DNA from: Enterovibrio qingdaonensis
GTDB lineage: Bacteria > Pseudomonadota > Gammaproteobacteria > Enterobacterales > Vibrionaceae
NCBI RefSeq assembly: GCF_028683135.1
Contig: NZ_JAJUBB010000032.1
Location: forward strand, 1-38,444
Reading direction: 5' to 3'
Length of the DNA: 38,444 nucleotides
Under the pieces are notes generated by a model. That model worked only from the letters and a program-made list of their open reading frames with translations. It was not told the DNA's origin and did not search any database. Below are positions 8,886 to 17,012 of this stretch, piece by piece. Numbering within the stretch: position 1 is the stretch's first letter; every line of letters begins with the position of its first letter. Position numbers and translations under genes: made by a program.

Positions 8886-10175
8886 ATGACCAAATCAGCC
8901 GAGTTATTCCAACAAGCCCGCAAAACTATCCCTGGCGGCGTGAACTCTCCTGTTCGCGCATTCGCAGGTGTTGGCGGTGACCCAATTTTCATTGAGCGTG
9001 CGGATGGCGCTTACATTTACGATGCTGACGGCAAAGCTTACATTGATTACGTAGGTTCTTGGGGGCCAATGATTCTTGGTCACAACCACCCTGCAATCCG
9101 TGATGCCGTCATTGCCGCGGCTCAAAACGGCCTGAGTTTTGGTGCACCAACTGCACGAGAAATCACACTGGCAGAGCTGGTAAGCCAACTGGTTCCCTCA
9201 ATGGAAATGGTTCGCATGGTGAGCTCAGGCACTGAAGCAACCATGAGTGCAATCCGTCTGGCTCGCGGCTTTACTCGTCGTGACAAGTTCATCAAGTTCG
9301 AAGGGTGTTACCACGGCCATGCTGACTGTCTGCTGGTAAAAGCAGGCTCTGGCATGCTGACACTGGGCGAACCCACTTCTCCAGGCGTACCGGCAGATTT
9401 CGCAAAACACACCCTGACATGTACGTTCAATGACCTGGACTCAGTACGCGCTGCGTTTGAGCAATTCCCAGAAGACATCTCGTGCATCATCGTTGAGCCC
9501 GTTGCGGGCAACATGAACTGTATTCCACCACAAGAAGGCTTCTTGGAAGGCTTGCGCGCACTGTGTGACGAATTCGGGGCACTGTTGATTTTCGATGAAG
9601 TGATGACTGGCTTCCGTGTGGCGTTGGGTGGTGCTCAAGCACACTACAACATCAAACCTGACCTAACCACACTGGGTAAAGTTATCGGTGGCGGCATGCC
9701 TGTCGGTGCGTTTGGTGGTCGTCGTGACGTAATGGAATACATTGCGCCAACAGGTCCTGTTTACCAGGCGGGCACCCTATCAGGTAACCCAGTTGCCATG
9801 GCGGCAGGTGAAGCAGCACTGAACGCGCTGCGTAAAGAAGGCAATGAAGCGCACCTTGCAGACATGACTAAACGTTTGGCTGATGGCTTCAAAGCGGCCG
9901 CAGAGAAAAATGGCGTTGCGTTGACCACGAACCAAGTGGGTGGCATGTTCGGCTTCTTCTTCACCAACAAAGAAGAAATCACCTGCTTTGCAGATGTACA
10001 ACAGTGTGACATCGACGCATTCAAACGCTTCTTCCATCTAATGCTTGAAGAAGGTGTTTATCTTGCGCCTTCTGCATTCGAAGCGAGCTTCACTTCTCTT
10101 GCTCATGGCGAAAAAGAGCTAGAAGCGACTCTGGCCGCAGCGGATCGCGCCTTTGCCAAACTGGCTGGCAATTAA
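8886..10175 (+). CDS. hemL: Glutamate-1-semialdehyde 2,1-aminomutase
   Basis: A 429-residue class III aminotransferase-fold enzyme that converts glutamate-1-semialdehyde to 5-aminolevulinate in the C5 route to haem. The PLP-binding lysine is Lys265 in [32 protein letters not shown] (about 121-135) binds the cofactor phosphate, and FDEVMTGFR (about 237-245) holds the Asp that contacts the pyridine nitrogen. ATG start at 8886 with an AAGGAAAG ribosome-binding site (8875-8882). It is a single-gene unit closed by a strong terminator. The 234-bp gap to divergent erpA must hold both promoters; I cannot assign them with confidence. Confidence 0.97.
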   Translation: MTKSAELFQQARKTIPGGVNSPVRAFAGVGGDPIFIERADGAYIYDADGKAYIDYVGSWGPMILGHNHPAIRDAVIAAAQNGLSFGAPTAREITLAELVSQLVPSMEMVRMVSSGTEATMSAIRLARGFTRRDKFIKFEGCYHGHADCLLVKAGSGMLTLGEPTSPGVPADFAKHTLTCTFNDLDSVRAAFEQFPEDISCIIVEPVAGNMNCIPPQEGFLEGLRALCDEFGALLIFDEVMTGFRVALGGAQAHYNIKPDLTTLGKVIGGGMPVGAFGGRRDVMEYIAPTGPVYQAGTLSGNPVAMAAGEAALNALRKEGNEAHLADMTKRLADGFKAAAEKNGVALTTNQVGGMFGFFFTNKEEITCFADVQQCDIDAFKRFFHLMLEEGVYLAPSAFEASFTSLAHGEKELEATLAAADRAFAKLAGN

Positions 10176-10195
10176 TCGTCGGATACGAAACGAAC

Positions 10196-10223
10196 AAGCG
10201 GAGCTCTCATGCTCCGCTTTTTT
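10196..10223 (+). terminator. Intrinsic terminator of hemL
   Basis: Perfect 9-bp stem AAGCGGAGC / GCTCCGCTT with a 6-base loop, then TTTTTT, 20 bp after the hemL stop. Confidence 0.9.
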
Positions 10224-10239
10224 ATTGCTTTCAACCCCA

Positions 10240-10347
10240 CTACTGCCAGTTGATCACGACCAGTAAAGCAAGCACACCAATGATGAAAAGTGGCAGGTTA
10301 AATTTGCGCTTTTTCTTAGACTGACATTGTCCGTCGCAACACGACAC
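10240..10347 (-). CDS. 35-residue cysteine-rich single-span membrane protein
   Basis: A small minus-strand reading frame in the hemL/AI-2E gap. It starts at GTG (10345-10347), with AAGG nine bases upstream, and ends TAG at 10240. The predicted protein reads (M)SCCDGQCQSKKKRKF, then a hydrophobic span of about 16 residues (LPLFIIGVLALLVVI), then NWQ. It thus has a Cys-Cys-x3-Cys head, a KKKRK positive patch and one membrane helix, with the cysteines in the cytoplasm by the positive-inside rule. The composition is too ordered for chance. The clustered cysteines could bind a metal or an Fe-S cluster, but the function is unknown. The only ATG nearby (10365-10367) is out of frame, so GTG is the plausible start. 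Confidence 0.55.
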   Translation of the reverse strand: MSCCDGQCQSKKKRKFNLPLFIIGVLALLVVINWQ

Positions 10348-10445
10348 AATATTTACCCTTTTTCCATTAAAAGTCACAACGTATCATACGCCTCAAACTA
10401 CACTGTTCTCCAGATCTCTCTGGCGACAAAATAAGGAGCCTATGA

Positions 10446-11531
10446 ATGGCATCATCGTTTAAGGTTGAACCGAGGCACTGGACGCTTATTGGTGCATTAG
10501 CACTCGCGGCATACGCCTGTTATGCACTTATTGCCCCCTATATGGGTTCAATCGTTCTTGCATTCATTGTGTCGCTACTCTTTTTCCCCGTGCACGATCG
10601 CATTGAGCATAGACTTAAATCTCACCCAAATATCGCTGCTGCGCTTTCATGCACGCTCTTGACCGTCATTATTATTATCCCAATGATATTTGTGGCCATT
10701 GCCATTTTGCGTCAAGGCATTACTTTCTTTACCGGAGCTTACGAATGGTTGAGCGCGGGTGGCGCAAAAGAAATCATCTCGATGCCAATCGTACAGTCGA
10801 CACTTCATTCGCTCGACAAATGGCTGCCGTTTGACTCTATCAAGCCGCAAGAGATCATCTCCCGAGCTGCATCAACCGTGTCATCGCTCAGTTCTGAAAT
10901 GATTGGTATGAGCTCAAAAATTCTCGGTGATGTAACGGGCGGTTTGATTAACTTTCTTCTCATGCTGTTCGTTCTCTTCTTCTTGCTGCGTGACCACGAC
11001 AAAATCATTCAAACACTTCGACATGTCAGCCCGCTTTCTCGCACACAAGAAGACATGATCCTTGATGAAGTCGAAAAAGTGGCAAAATCAGCAGTGATGG
11101 GGTCGTTTCTGACCGCTCTCGCGCAAGGTTTAGTCGGTGGTTTTGCCATGTGGGTCGCTGGATTTGCAGGCCTTTTCTGGGGCACCATGATGGCTTTCGC
11201 TTCCTTCATTCCAGTCGTCGGCACCGCACTAATTTGGGTACCCGCGGCGGGTTACCTGTTACTGGTTGGCGAATGGCAATGGGCAATGTTCCTTGCTGGC
11301 TGGGGCGTACTGGTCGTTGGTTCCGTCGATAACATTCTCAGACCGCTGCTCATGCAGGGTAACTCTGGCATGAACACCTTACTGATTTTCTTTTCGTTAA
11401 TCGGCGGACTTCAGGTCTATGGTCTGATGGGCTTAATCTATGGCCCAATCATCTTTTCGCTGACCTTGGTTCTGTTTCGTATGTATGAGACAGAATTTCA
11501 TAACTTCCTAGAGAAGCAGGACAACACCTGA
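10446..11531 (+). CDS. AI-2E family transporter (UPF0118/PerM superfamily)
   Basis: A 361-residue polytopic membrane protein with the AI-2E family layout: a pair of hydrophobic segments at residues 10-45, one at about 60-85, an amphipathic extracytoplasmic stretch (about 90-150), then four to five further helices from 155 to 345. The C-terminal PxxxxxIxGPIIF-like region (GLMGLIYGPIIFSLTLVLF) is conserved in the family. Members export small molecules (TqsA affects AI-2) or ions; this one's substrate cannot be told. AAGGAG at 10432-10437 supports the ATG at 10446; an earlier ATG at 10442 runs into a stop after six codons. It precedes rsmC by 80 bp, with a hairpin in between. Confidence 0.85.
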   Translation: MASSFKVEPRHWTLIGALALAAYACYALIAPYMGSIVLAFIVSLLFFPVHDRIEHRLKSHPNIAAALSCTLLTVIIIIPMIFVAIAILRQGITFFTGAYEWLSAGGAKEIISMPIVQSTLHSLDKWLPFDSIKPQEIISRAASTVSSLSSEMIGMSSKILGDVTGGLINFLLMLFVLFFLLRDHDKIIQTLRHVSPLSRTQEDMILDEVEKVAKSAVMGSFLTALAQGLVGGFAMWVAGFAGLFWGTMMAFASFIPVVGTALIWVPAAGYLLLVGEWQWAMFLAGWGVLVVGSVDNILRPLLMQGNSGMNTLLIFFSLIGGLQVYGLMGLIYGPIIFSLTLVLFRMYETEFHNFLEKQDNT

Positions 11532-11541
11532 CAATCTTGCT

Positions 11542-11592
11542 GCGCGGGTTATTTCCACATTGCACGCTTTGTGGGAGAATCCGCGCTCTATT
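11542..11592 (+). other. Two-part hairpin between the AI-2E gene and rsmC
   Basis: Outer stem GCGCGG (11542-11547) / CCGCGC (11581-11586) encloses an inner stem TTCCACA / TGTGGGA (11553-11576), with small internal loops, followed by TCTATTTT. It may end the AI-2E transcript or shape the rsmC leader; the T-run is weak for a classic terminator. Confidence 0.45.
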
Positions 11593-11611
11593 TTGATACC
11601 CAGAGGCATCC

Positions 11612-12634
11612 ATGTCTTACAGCACCCCAAGTCAAGTTGTTGAACGTCAACTCGAGTACTTCGAAGGAAAGCATGTCCTGTTAGCCGGCGAGCTTGAAGA
11701 TACGTTCGCAACGGAACTTCTGAGCACGGCAGCAAGCGTTAGCATATTTACCACCAACCTTGCCTATGCCAATCAGATGAAGCGTTTTGACACTCTTAAC
11801 GTTCAGTTTGGCGCGAACTACCAAAAACAGCCTAACGTAGACATGGTGTTGCTGTACTGGCCAAAAGCTAAAGCCGAAGCCGACTTCTTACTGTCGATGC
11901 TAATGGCTGCACTCGGTAAAGAGACCGAAATTGTCGTGGTGGGTGAAAATCGCAGTGGCGTGAAAAGCATTGAGAAGATGTTTGCACCTTACGGTCGTGT
12001 TACCAAGTTTGATTCCGCACGCCGTTGTAGTTTCTATTGGGGACAGTGCATTAATGAACCACAGCCTTTTAACCTTGAAGACTGGTACAAAAGCTATCCG
12101 CTAGACATCAACGGACAAACTTTGACAGTCCGTTCCTTGCCAGGCGTTTTCAGTCACGGCGAACTGGATTTAGGCAGTCGACTACTTTTAGACACGCTGC
12201 CAGCATTAAAAGGTTCAGTACTCGACTTTGGGTGTGGCGCAGGCGTCATTGGATCTGCGATTAAAATGCTTAACCCTAATGCCCAGCTCACCATGGTTGA
12301 CATTAGTGCTCTGGCCGTTGAATCCGCCAAAGAAACGCTGCGTTTTAACAATCTTGACGGAGTCGTTTTGGCATCAGATGTCTACAGCAACATCGACGGA
12401 CGTTTTGACAATATAATTAGTAACCCACCGTTCCATGCAGGGTTAAAAACACACTACGCAGCGACTGAAACATTCTTAGAACAAGCACCAAAGCACCTGT
12501 CTAAAACAGGCCAACTGATGATTGTAGCCAACAGCTTTCTACGCTACCCACCTTTCATTGAAGCCGCCTTTGGCCATTGCGATACGCCTGCAAAGAACAC
12601 CAAATTTGCGATTTATCACGCAATCAATGCCTAA
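11612..12634 (+). CDS. rsmC: 16S rRNA (guanine-1207-N2)-methyltransferase RsmC
   Basis: A 340-residue protein of usual RsmC length (E. coli about 343). The N-terminal half (residues 1-165) is a degenerate methyltransferase-like domain that helps bind rRNA. The C-terminal half is the active Rossmann fold, with the SAM-binding motif DFGCGAGVIG starting at Asp205 and the base-flipping motif NPPFHAG starting at Asn271, typical of N2-guanine methyltransferases. It methylates G1207 in helix 34 of 16S rRNA in the small subunit. It has its own short upstream gap and ends in a long hairpin before the chiS promoter region. I find no link in function with the chitin genes. Confidence 0.95.
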   Translation: MSYSTPSQVVERQLEYFEGKHVLLAGELEDTFATELLSTAASVSIFTTNLAYANQMKRFDTLNVQFGANYQKQPNVDMVLLYWPKAKAEADFLLSMLMAALGKETEIVVVGENRSGVKSIEKMFAPYGRVTKFDSARRCSFYWGQCINEPQPFNLEDWYKSYPLDINGQTLTVRSLPGVFSHGELDLGSRLLLDTLPALKGSVLDFGCGAGVIGSAIKMLNPNAQLTMVDISALAVESAKETLRFNNLDGVVLASDVYSNIDGRFDNIISNPPFHAGLKTHYAATETFLEQAPKHLSKTGQLMIVANSFLRYPPFIEAAFGHCDTPAKNTKFAIYHAINA

Positions 12635-12639
12635 TATTT

Positions 12640-12664
12640 CGTTGAGCCGCATCGCGGCTCAACG
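12640..12664 (+). terminator. Long hairpin after rsmC, lacking a T-run
   Basis: Perfect 11-bp stem CGTTGAGCCGC / GCGGCTCAACG with a three-base loop, 5 bp after the rsmC stop. No T-run follows on either strand, so it is a stabilising 3' hairpin or a weak terminator rather than a classic intrinsic one. Confidence 0.5.
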
Positions 12665-12713
12665 TTAAAAACGTTAATTTTGCGCCCCAGCACGTACTTC
12701 ATTGACAACTTAC

Positions 12714-12741
12714 TTGCCAACAAAAATTAAGTCCGTATAAG
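12714..12741 (+). promoter_or_regulatory. Candidate sigma-70 promoter of chiS
   Basis: TTGCCA (12714-12719) and TATAAG (12736-12741) are 16 bp apart, 105 bp before the chiS ATG. A TTGACA at 12702-12707 lies just upstream but has no good -10 at 17 bp. This fits low constitutive expression, which would suit a sensor. Confidence 0.45.
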
Positions 12742-12846
12742 AGCCCGATAAGGATTATTTCATCTGCGCTTGCTTTCATAGCCGTTAAAACCGACAAATT
12801 CGGCTGAACTCCCGCGCTAATTGATTTTTACTTGTCAGGCAGAGAC

Positions 12847-15800
12847 ATGCAAAAGAAACAACGTTTTAAGCGATTGCAGCATACGCTAATGCTCGCTTTC
12901 TTGGCGTTAAGTATCACGCCACTCACTTTGCTCGCGATTTTCTTCCTCGAATCTCACAGCAGCGACCTTGAAACGCAGAGCACCACGCACTTGGCGTTCC
13001 TCCGTGATAACAAACACGAGCAAATCAACAGCTACTTTGATGCTAAGCAATCAGAAGTAAAGTCGTTTTCTCGCTCAGAGCTTGCGACCGTTACAGGTGG
13101 TCGATTCTATGGGCTTGTTGCATCATTCCATTTATTGGGTGATACGCGTGAAGAAGCAAGTCAAGTAGCCCGCCAAGAATATGGTAATGACGCCGGAAAA
13201 TTGAATGCAGAAGCAAACGCGGTTAACGAGAGCAATTACGTTGGGAGTGAACGTTATCGACTCCTACACAAACGCTATGATTGGGCATTTAAAGAGCACC
13301 TAAAACGCTCAGACTTTACCGATATCCTTCTTGTAGATATTGACGGAAATGTCGTTTACTCCGCCCTCAAAGAAAACAACTTCGGTGCTAATTTACTTGA
13401 ACCTCAGTGGGAAACTACCGCTGCCGGTATAACATTTGCCGACATCCAAGCACTGACCACTGCTTCTTCTAATGATTCAGATTCAACACCCATTGCGTTT
13501 ACTGACTTTACTCAGTTCAGCGATGGCAAACTCTATGCGTGGTTTGCCGCCCCAATAAAGCAGCAAGGATACTTGCATAGCTATGTGCTGTTTAAACTCC
13601 CCAACACCGCACTGGCGAACATGCTGAATGACACGCCGCGAGAAAAAGGCTTTATCAGCTCCTTATTGGTCGGTTCTGATCTGATACCAAGAAATGCGCA
13701 AGACACTCGCCCACTCACCGCAATAACGACCTCTGCAGTTGATGATGCATTATCAGGGTTGACGGAAGTAGGTAGTTTCCTCGGTTCTGATGGAGAGCGT
13801 GTTCTAGGGGCGTACTCCCCAGTTTCCGTCTACGGCAATAAATGGGCACTGATTCTCGAACTTCCAGAAGAAGAAGCTTTTGCGCGCATCTATCAGCTTG
13901 AGAAAATTTTCATTGTGGTCATGGTGATCGCCATATTGTTGGTGGTATTTGCATCACACCTGCTTTCAAACTCAATCACTGCGCCTTTACTACGTTTAAC
14001 ATGGGCTGCTGAGCAAGTATCTGCTGGCGATTTGGATCAAAAGATAAGCAGCACAGATCGAGAAGATGAAATAGGAAGGCTCGCGATCAGCTTCGCAAGG
14101 ATGCAGCGCTCAGTGCGTGAGAAGCTGGCGTTGATTCGAGAGCAGAACAAAGAGCTAGAACTCAACATTCAGACTATCAAGCAAAAAAATGAGGAGTTGC
14201 AGCAAGCCGACCGAATGAAAGATGACTTTCTTGCGACCACTTCCCATGAATTACGCACACCTCTTCATGGCATGATAGGTATCGCAGAGTCGATTCTTGC
14301 CGGTGTTGAAGGGCCTCTACCTGAAAGGCAAAAGCTTCAACTCCAGATGTTGATAAACAGTGGTGACCGCTTATCGACGCTCGTTGATGACCTACTCGAC
14401 TACCACAAGATGCGCTATGGTGACCTAGATATATCACCACAGGCCGTCGACACGGCAACAGCTGCTCGTTTAGTTATCGAGCTTTCTAGCCACTTACTCG
14501 GTGGAAAACCTGTACGCATTATCAACCAATTACCTATTGATTTACCGCTAGTACGTGCAGACGAACAACGTCTTGAGCAGGTGCTTTACAACCTGATCGG
14601 AAACGCAATCAAATATACCGATGAAGGCAAAATCATCATTTCTGCTACGGTATTGGATGGTCAAATTCGCATTCAGGTTGTTGATACAGGGCAAGGGATA
14701 CCCTCTGATCAGTTGGAATATATCTTTGAACCGTTGACGCAAGCGTCAGGCGGCTCCAGTGCCTATCGACAAGGGGCCGGCCTTGGTCTCTCAATCAGCC
14801 GTCAACTCATTGATATTATGGGTGGTCAGCTTTATGTCAGCAGTCAACCAATGGTTGGAACCACCTTCAGTTTCACGCTGCCTATTGCCACCGAAGAAGA
14901 TAAGGCGAAAACACGGCTATCTAAAAACGTCCATTTTTCCGCACCTAAAATAGATGTTGAGCCCTATGAAATCGCGCAGCTTCCTGAAAATCCAAATGGG
15001 CCTTTGATTTTGGTTGTTGATGACGAACCCGTTAACCTTCAGGTGCTTAACAACTTCCTAAGACTTGAAGGATACCGCGTTAAAACGGTTGAAAATGGTC
15101 GCCAAGCAATCGAATCTGTCACCATGGAACAACCCGCGCTTATGCTACTGGATGTGATGATGCCAGAACTTAGCGGCTACGAAGTCTGCGCCCATTTGCG
15201 CGAGCGTTATTCACGAAGCCAGCTGCCCATCATCATGCTCTCAGCTCTTGGACAGGTACAGGATAAGGTAAAAGGATTTGATGCAGGTGCAAACGACTAT
15301 CTTACAAAACCCTTCAACAAAGACGAACTGAGCGCGCGAATCCGTGCCTATATTAACGCCTCTTTGACGGAACAAGAACGTGAGAAAAATCGTCTACTGC
15401 ATGACGAAATTCACGCACGTGAGCAAGTAGAAGCAGGACTTCGTGAGGTTCAAAGTAGATTGTTCGAAATGCTCGACCCCGCGTCTGAGGCTATCCTTTG
15501 TGTTCAAGCCAACGGAAAAATAAGTTATGCCAATGACGCGTGTCATTCCATTTTCCACTTAAGCGCGGAGCAGTTAGAGCGTCACCTGTTAGAAGACTTT
15601 CTCGCCATGGCACTGCCAGAGGCAAACAGAGGACACTACAGCGGCCAAATCAAGTTCAAAATTGACGGAGAACTGATCGATATCAGTTCAGACGTCATCG
15701 CATTGCCGGAAGCATCAGGCCTACACATGATGCTCATCATGAGCACGGGAGGAGGCAAGGCGTCATCCCACCGAGTTGAGCTTTTGGAAAAAGCCGTTGA

Positions 15801-16227
15801 TGCCCTATCAGACTATGCCTTTGATGGCACACTAGAAAAGCTGCAACACTTAAGAGAGCTGGGCGGCGAATTTACCCGCATGGCAGACAAATTCTCTGGT
15901 AGTCAGCCAGATAAAGCCGATGTCATTCGGGATACTCTGGTAAAAGTCATGCTTGGAACCCTTAGCTACTGGAGTGACTCTACCGGCAAATCTAAATTTG
16001 ACCTGGCAGAAGAAAGCGGTCTTTGGCGCGTTTATCTAGACAGGAGCACTTTGCAAACTCGAACCTTAGATAAGTACTTGCATGCAGAAACGGTTCCTAA
16101 GTCACCAAGGTGGCGGACTGTGCTTAATACTATCGACTTTGTGTTAGAGCGTTGCACAGACCACAATCAACAACGAAGTGAAGTTGAGTTTTTAAAAGAT
16201 AAACTTCAAGGTCTAATAACCCGATAA
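12847..16227 (+). CDS. chiS: Hybrid sensor kinase / DNA-binding chitin regulator ChiS
   Basis: From the ATG at 12847 the protein has 1126 residues, close to V. cholerae ChiS. Order: TM1 (about 12-33), a large periplasmic sensor (36-350), TM2 (354-375), HAMP (375-430), a HisKA box with His467 (SHELRTPLHG), an ATPase domain with N box NLIGNAIKY and G boxes DTGQGI and GAGLGLS, a receiver domain (about 717-835) with phospho-acceptor Asp769 (LLDVMMPEL) and Lys in YLTKPF, then about 290 C-terminal residues. Published work on V. cholerae shows that ChiS is held off by the periplasmic binding protein, binds DNA through its own C-terminal region and turns on the chb operon; here the same two genes are adjacent. 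A TTG 15 bases earlier is possible, but the ATG has AGG seven bases upstream. Confidence 0.95.
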   Translation: MQKKQRFKRLQHTLMLAFLALSITPLTLLAIFFLESHSSDLETQSTTHLAFLRDNKHEQINSYFDAKQSEVKSFSRSELATVTGGRFYGLVASFHLLGDTREEASQVARQEYGNDAGKLNAEANAVNESNYVGSERYRLLHKRYDWAFKEHLKRSDFTDILLVDIDGNVVYSALKENNFGANLLEPQWETTAAGITFADIQALTTASSNDSDSTPIAFTDFTQFSDGKLYAWFAAPIKQQGYLHSYVLFKLPNTALANMLNDTPREKGFISSLLVGSDLIPRNAQDTRPLTAITTSAVDDALSGLTEVGSFLGSDGERVLGAYSPVSVYGNKWALILELPEEEAFARIYQLEKIFIVVMVIAILLVVFASHLLSNSITAPLLRLTWAAEQVSAGDLDQKISSTDREDEIGRLAISFARMQRSVREKLALIREQNKELELNIQTIKQKNEELQQADRMKDDFLATTSHELRTPLHGMIGIAESILAGVEGPLPERQKLQLQMLINSGDRLSTLVDDLLDYHKMRYGDLDISPQAVDTATAARLVIELSSHLLGGKPVRIINQLPIDLPLVRADEQRLEQVLYNLIGNAIKYTDEGKIIISATVLDGQIRIQVVDTGQGIPSDQLEYIFEPLTQASGGSSAYRQGAGLGLSISRQLIDIMGGQLYVSSQPMVGTTFSFTLPIATEEDKAKTRLSKNVHFSAPKIDVEPYEIAQLPENPNGPLILVVDDEPVNLQVLNNFLRLEGYRVKTVENGRQAIESVTMEQPALMLLDVMMPELSGYEVCAHLRERYSRSQLPIIMLSALGQVQDKVKGFDAGANDYLTKPFNKDELSARIRAYINASLTEQEREKNRLLHDEIHAREQVEAGLREVQSRLFEMLDPASEAILCVQANGKISYANDACHSIFHLSAEQLERHLLEDFLAMALPEANRGHYSGQIKFKIDGELIDISSDVIALPEASGLHMMLIMSTGGGKASSHRVELLEKAVDALSDYAFDGTLEKLQHLRELGGEFTRMADKFSGSQPDKADVIRDTLVKVMLGTLSYWSDSTGKSKFDLAEESGLWRVYLDRSTLQTRTLDKYLHAETVPKSPRWRTVLNTIDFVLERCTDHNQQRSEVEFLKDKLQGLITR

Positions 16228-16250
16228 CCCCACCTCTACTCAATCAAAAG

Positions 16251-16274
16251 GCCTCTCATCGTAGAGGCTTTTTT
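16251..16274 (+). terminator. Intrinsic terminator of chiS
   Basis: Stem GCCTCT / AGAGGC with a six-base loop followed by TTTTTT, 23 bp after the chiS stop. It separates chiS from the operon it controls. Confidence 0.85.
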
Positions 16275-16671
16275 GTCTCTCACAAGCCTGCATGACACAG
16301 GCATTCAATCGTCTTGCACTCCTCCCAGACATTGTTATCTGCTCACAGTGGCGAGAATGTAACGCTTAAGAACTGTGATGTTCAGTCCAACAACCACATG
16401 CGACATTCAACGTTGATTCGGTAGATTCACCACCAAAACCACTTAATTTTCGCCGCAAACACCGCGTTTTTCATCACGGGAAATCAACGAATTTGAACAC
16501 GCTTTAGCGCGGAAAAAACGGGCATTTTTCAGTCATCAAAGCGTTTTGAATCGATAAGTTTCCGTTTATGAGAAGAGACTCACAACAATACAACATGCGA
16601 TATTTTCAGCAAAAAATTAACGCCAAACGAGTTAGTAGATCCTGATCACCAATTTGCAATCACACAGAAAA

Positions 16672-16684
16672 AACACCGAACACC
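16672..16684 (+). repeat. 13-mer AACACCGAACACC, copy 1 (binding-protein operon)
   Basis: AACACCGAACACC contains two direct AACACC units 7 bp apart. An identical copy sits at 31747-31759 upstream of the exported chitobiase. It lies about 330 bp before the binding-protein start and is a candidate operator (inference). Confidence 0.5.
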
Positions 16685-16700
16685 AGTAAACATAGTGATA

Positions 16701-16712
16701 GTGCTTACTTAC
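16701..16712 (+). promoter_or_regulatory. Candidate SlmA-like site
   Basis: GTGCTTACTTAC matches the SlmA-type palindrome GTGAGTACTCAC at 9 of 12 places. SlmA is a reported direct activator of the V. cholerae chb promoter, which is why this weak match is worth recording. Confidence 0.25.
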
Positions 16713-16747
16713 ATTTCATTTTAAAAAAGTACTTTGTCAGCGGTAAT

Positions 16748-16837
16748 TTGACCCCGGTCAACAAGTGCTAAACGTCGTCAAAAACGTCATTTTTAACGGT
16801 TTTGACGCCTTCCTTTTTGTTTTTAACGTTTTTAACG
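16748..16837 (+). promoter_or_regulatory. Cluster of inverted and direct repeats before the binding-protein gene
   Basis: TTGACC-CC-GGTCAA at 16748-16761 is an inverted repeat. CGTCAAAAACG (16776-16786) and CGGTTTTGACG (16797-16807) form an 11-base inverted repeat with one mismatch. TTTTTAACG occurs three times: 16790-16798, then in perfect tandem at 16820-16828 and 16829-16837. Such a density suggests protein-binding sites around the promoter. Confidence 0.45.
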
Positions 16838-16859
16838 GGCGAGGCAATTGACCCAAAAG

Positions 16860-16976
16860 CGGAACCGGAGTTTCCTAAGCATGCACTGAGCCTGCACGGC
16901 CATGTGAATAGCCAAGTTCACTTGTCTGGTTATTCATAGCGGGTTCCGGCCTGACCAGTTTCTTTTTAAGGGTCAG
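16860..16976 (+). other. Structured 5' leader of the binding-protein mRNA
   Basis: An outer stem CGGAACC (16860-16866) / GGTTCCG (16942-16948) encloses a 12-bp hairpin (16903-16914 / 16927-16938, two G-U pairs, 12-base loop). A third hairpin, CTGACC (16951-16956) / GGTCAG (16971-16976), stands before the ribosome-binding site at about 17001. It matches no riboswitch class I know. Confidence 0.45.
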
Positions 16977-17012
16977 ATTCAAGTGAAACAAAGCAACTAG
17001 TAAGGAACAGCT

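Larger units (their letters stand above)
16228..17012 (+). promoter_or_regulatory. 785-bp control region of the chitin-oligosaccharide operon
   Basis: No gene of credible length lies here. From left to right it holds the chiS terminator (16251-16274), an AT-rich stretch without clear signals (about 16280-16660), a 13-mer repeated upstream of the exported chitobiase (16672-16684), a SlmA-like site (16701-16712), an inverted repeat (16748-16761), a second inverted repeat with tandem nonamers (16776-16837), and a structured leader (16860-16976) before the ribosome-binding site AAGGAAC. I cannot place a -35/-10 pair with confidence, which suits an activator-dependent promoter. Confidence 0.7.

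Noticed and set aside
10240-10367. ATG at 10365-10367 as start of the small Cys-rich protein
   Set aside because: It is in another frame and meets a stop after four codons. The in-frame GTG at 10345-10347 is the only reasonable start.
16280-16740. CRP-like sites in the CBP promoter (TGTGAT near 16374 and ATCACACAG near 16660)
   Set aside because: Each has only one good half-site and the other half lacks the TCACA/TGTGA match, so I do not report them as sites.
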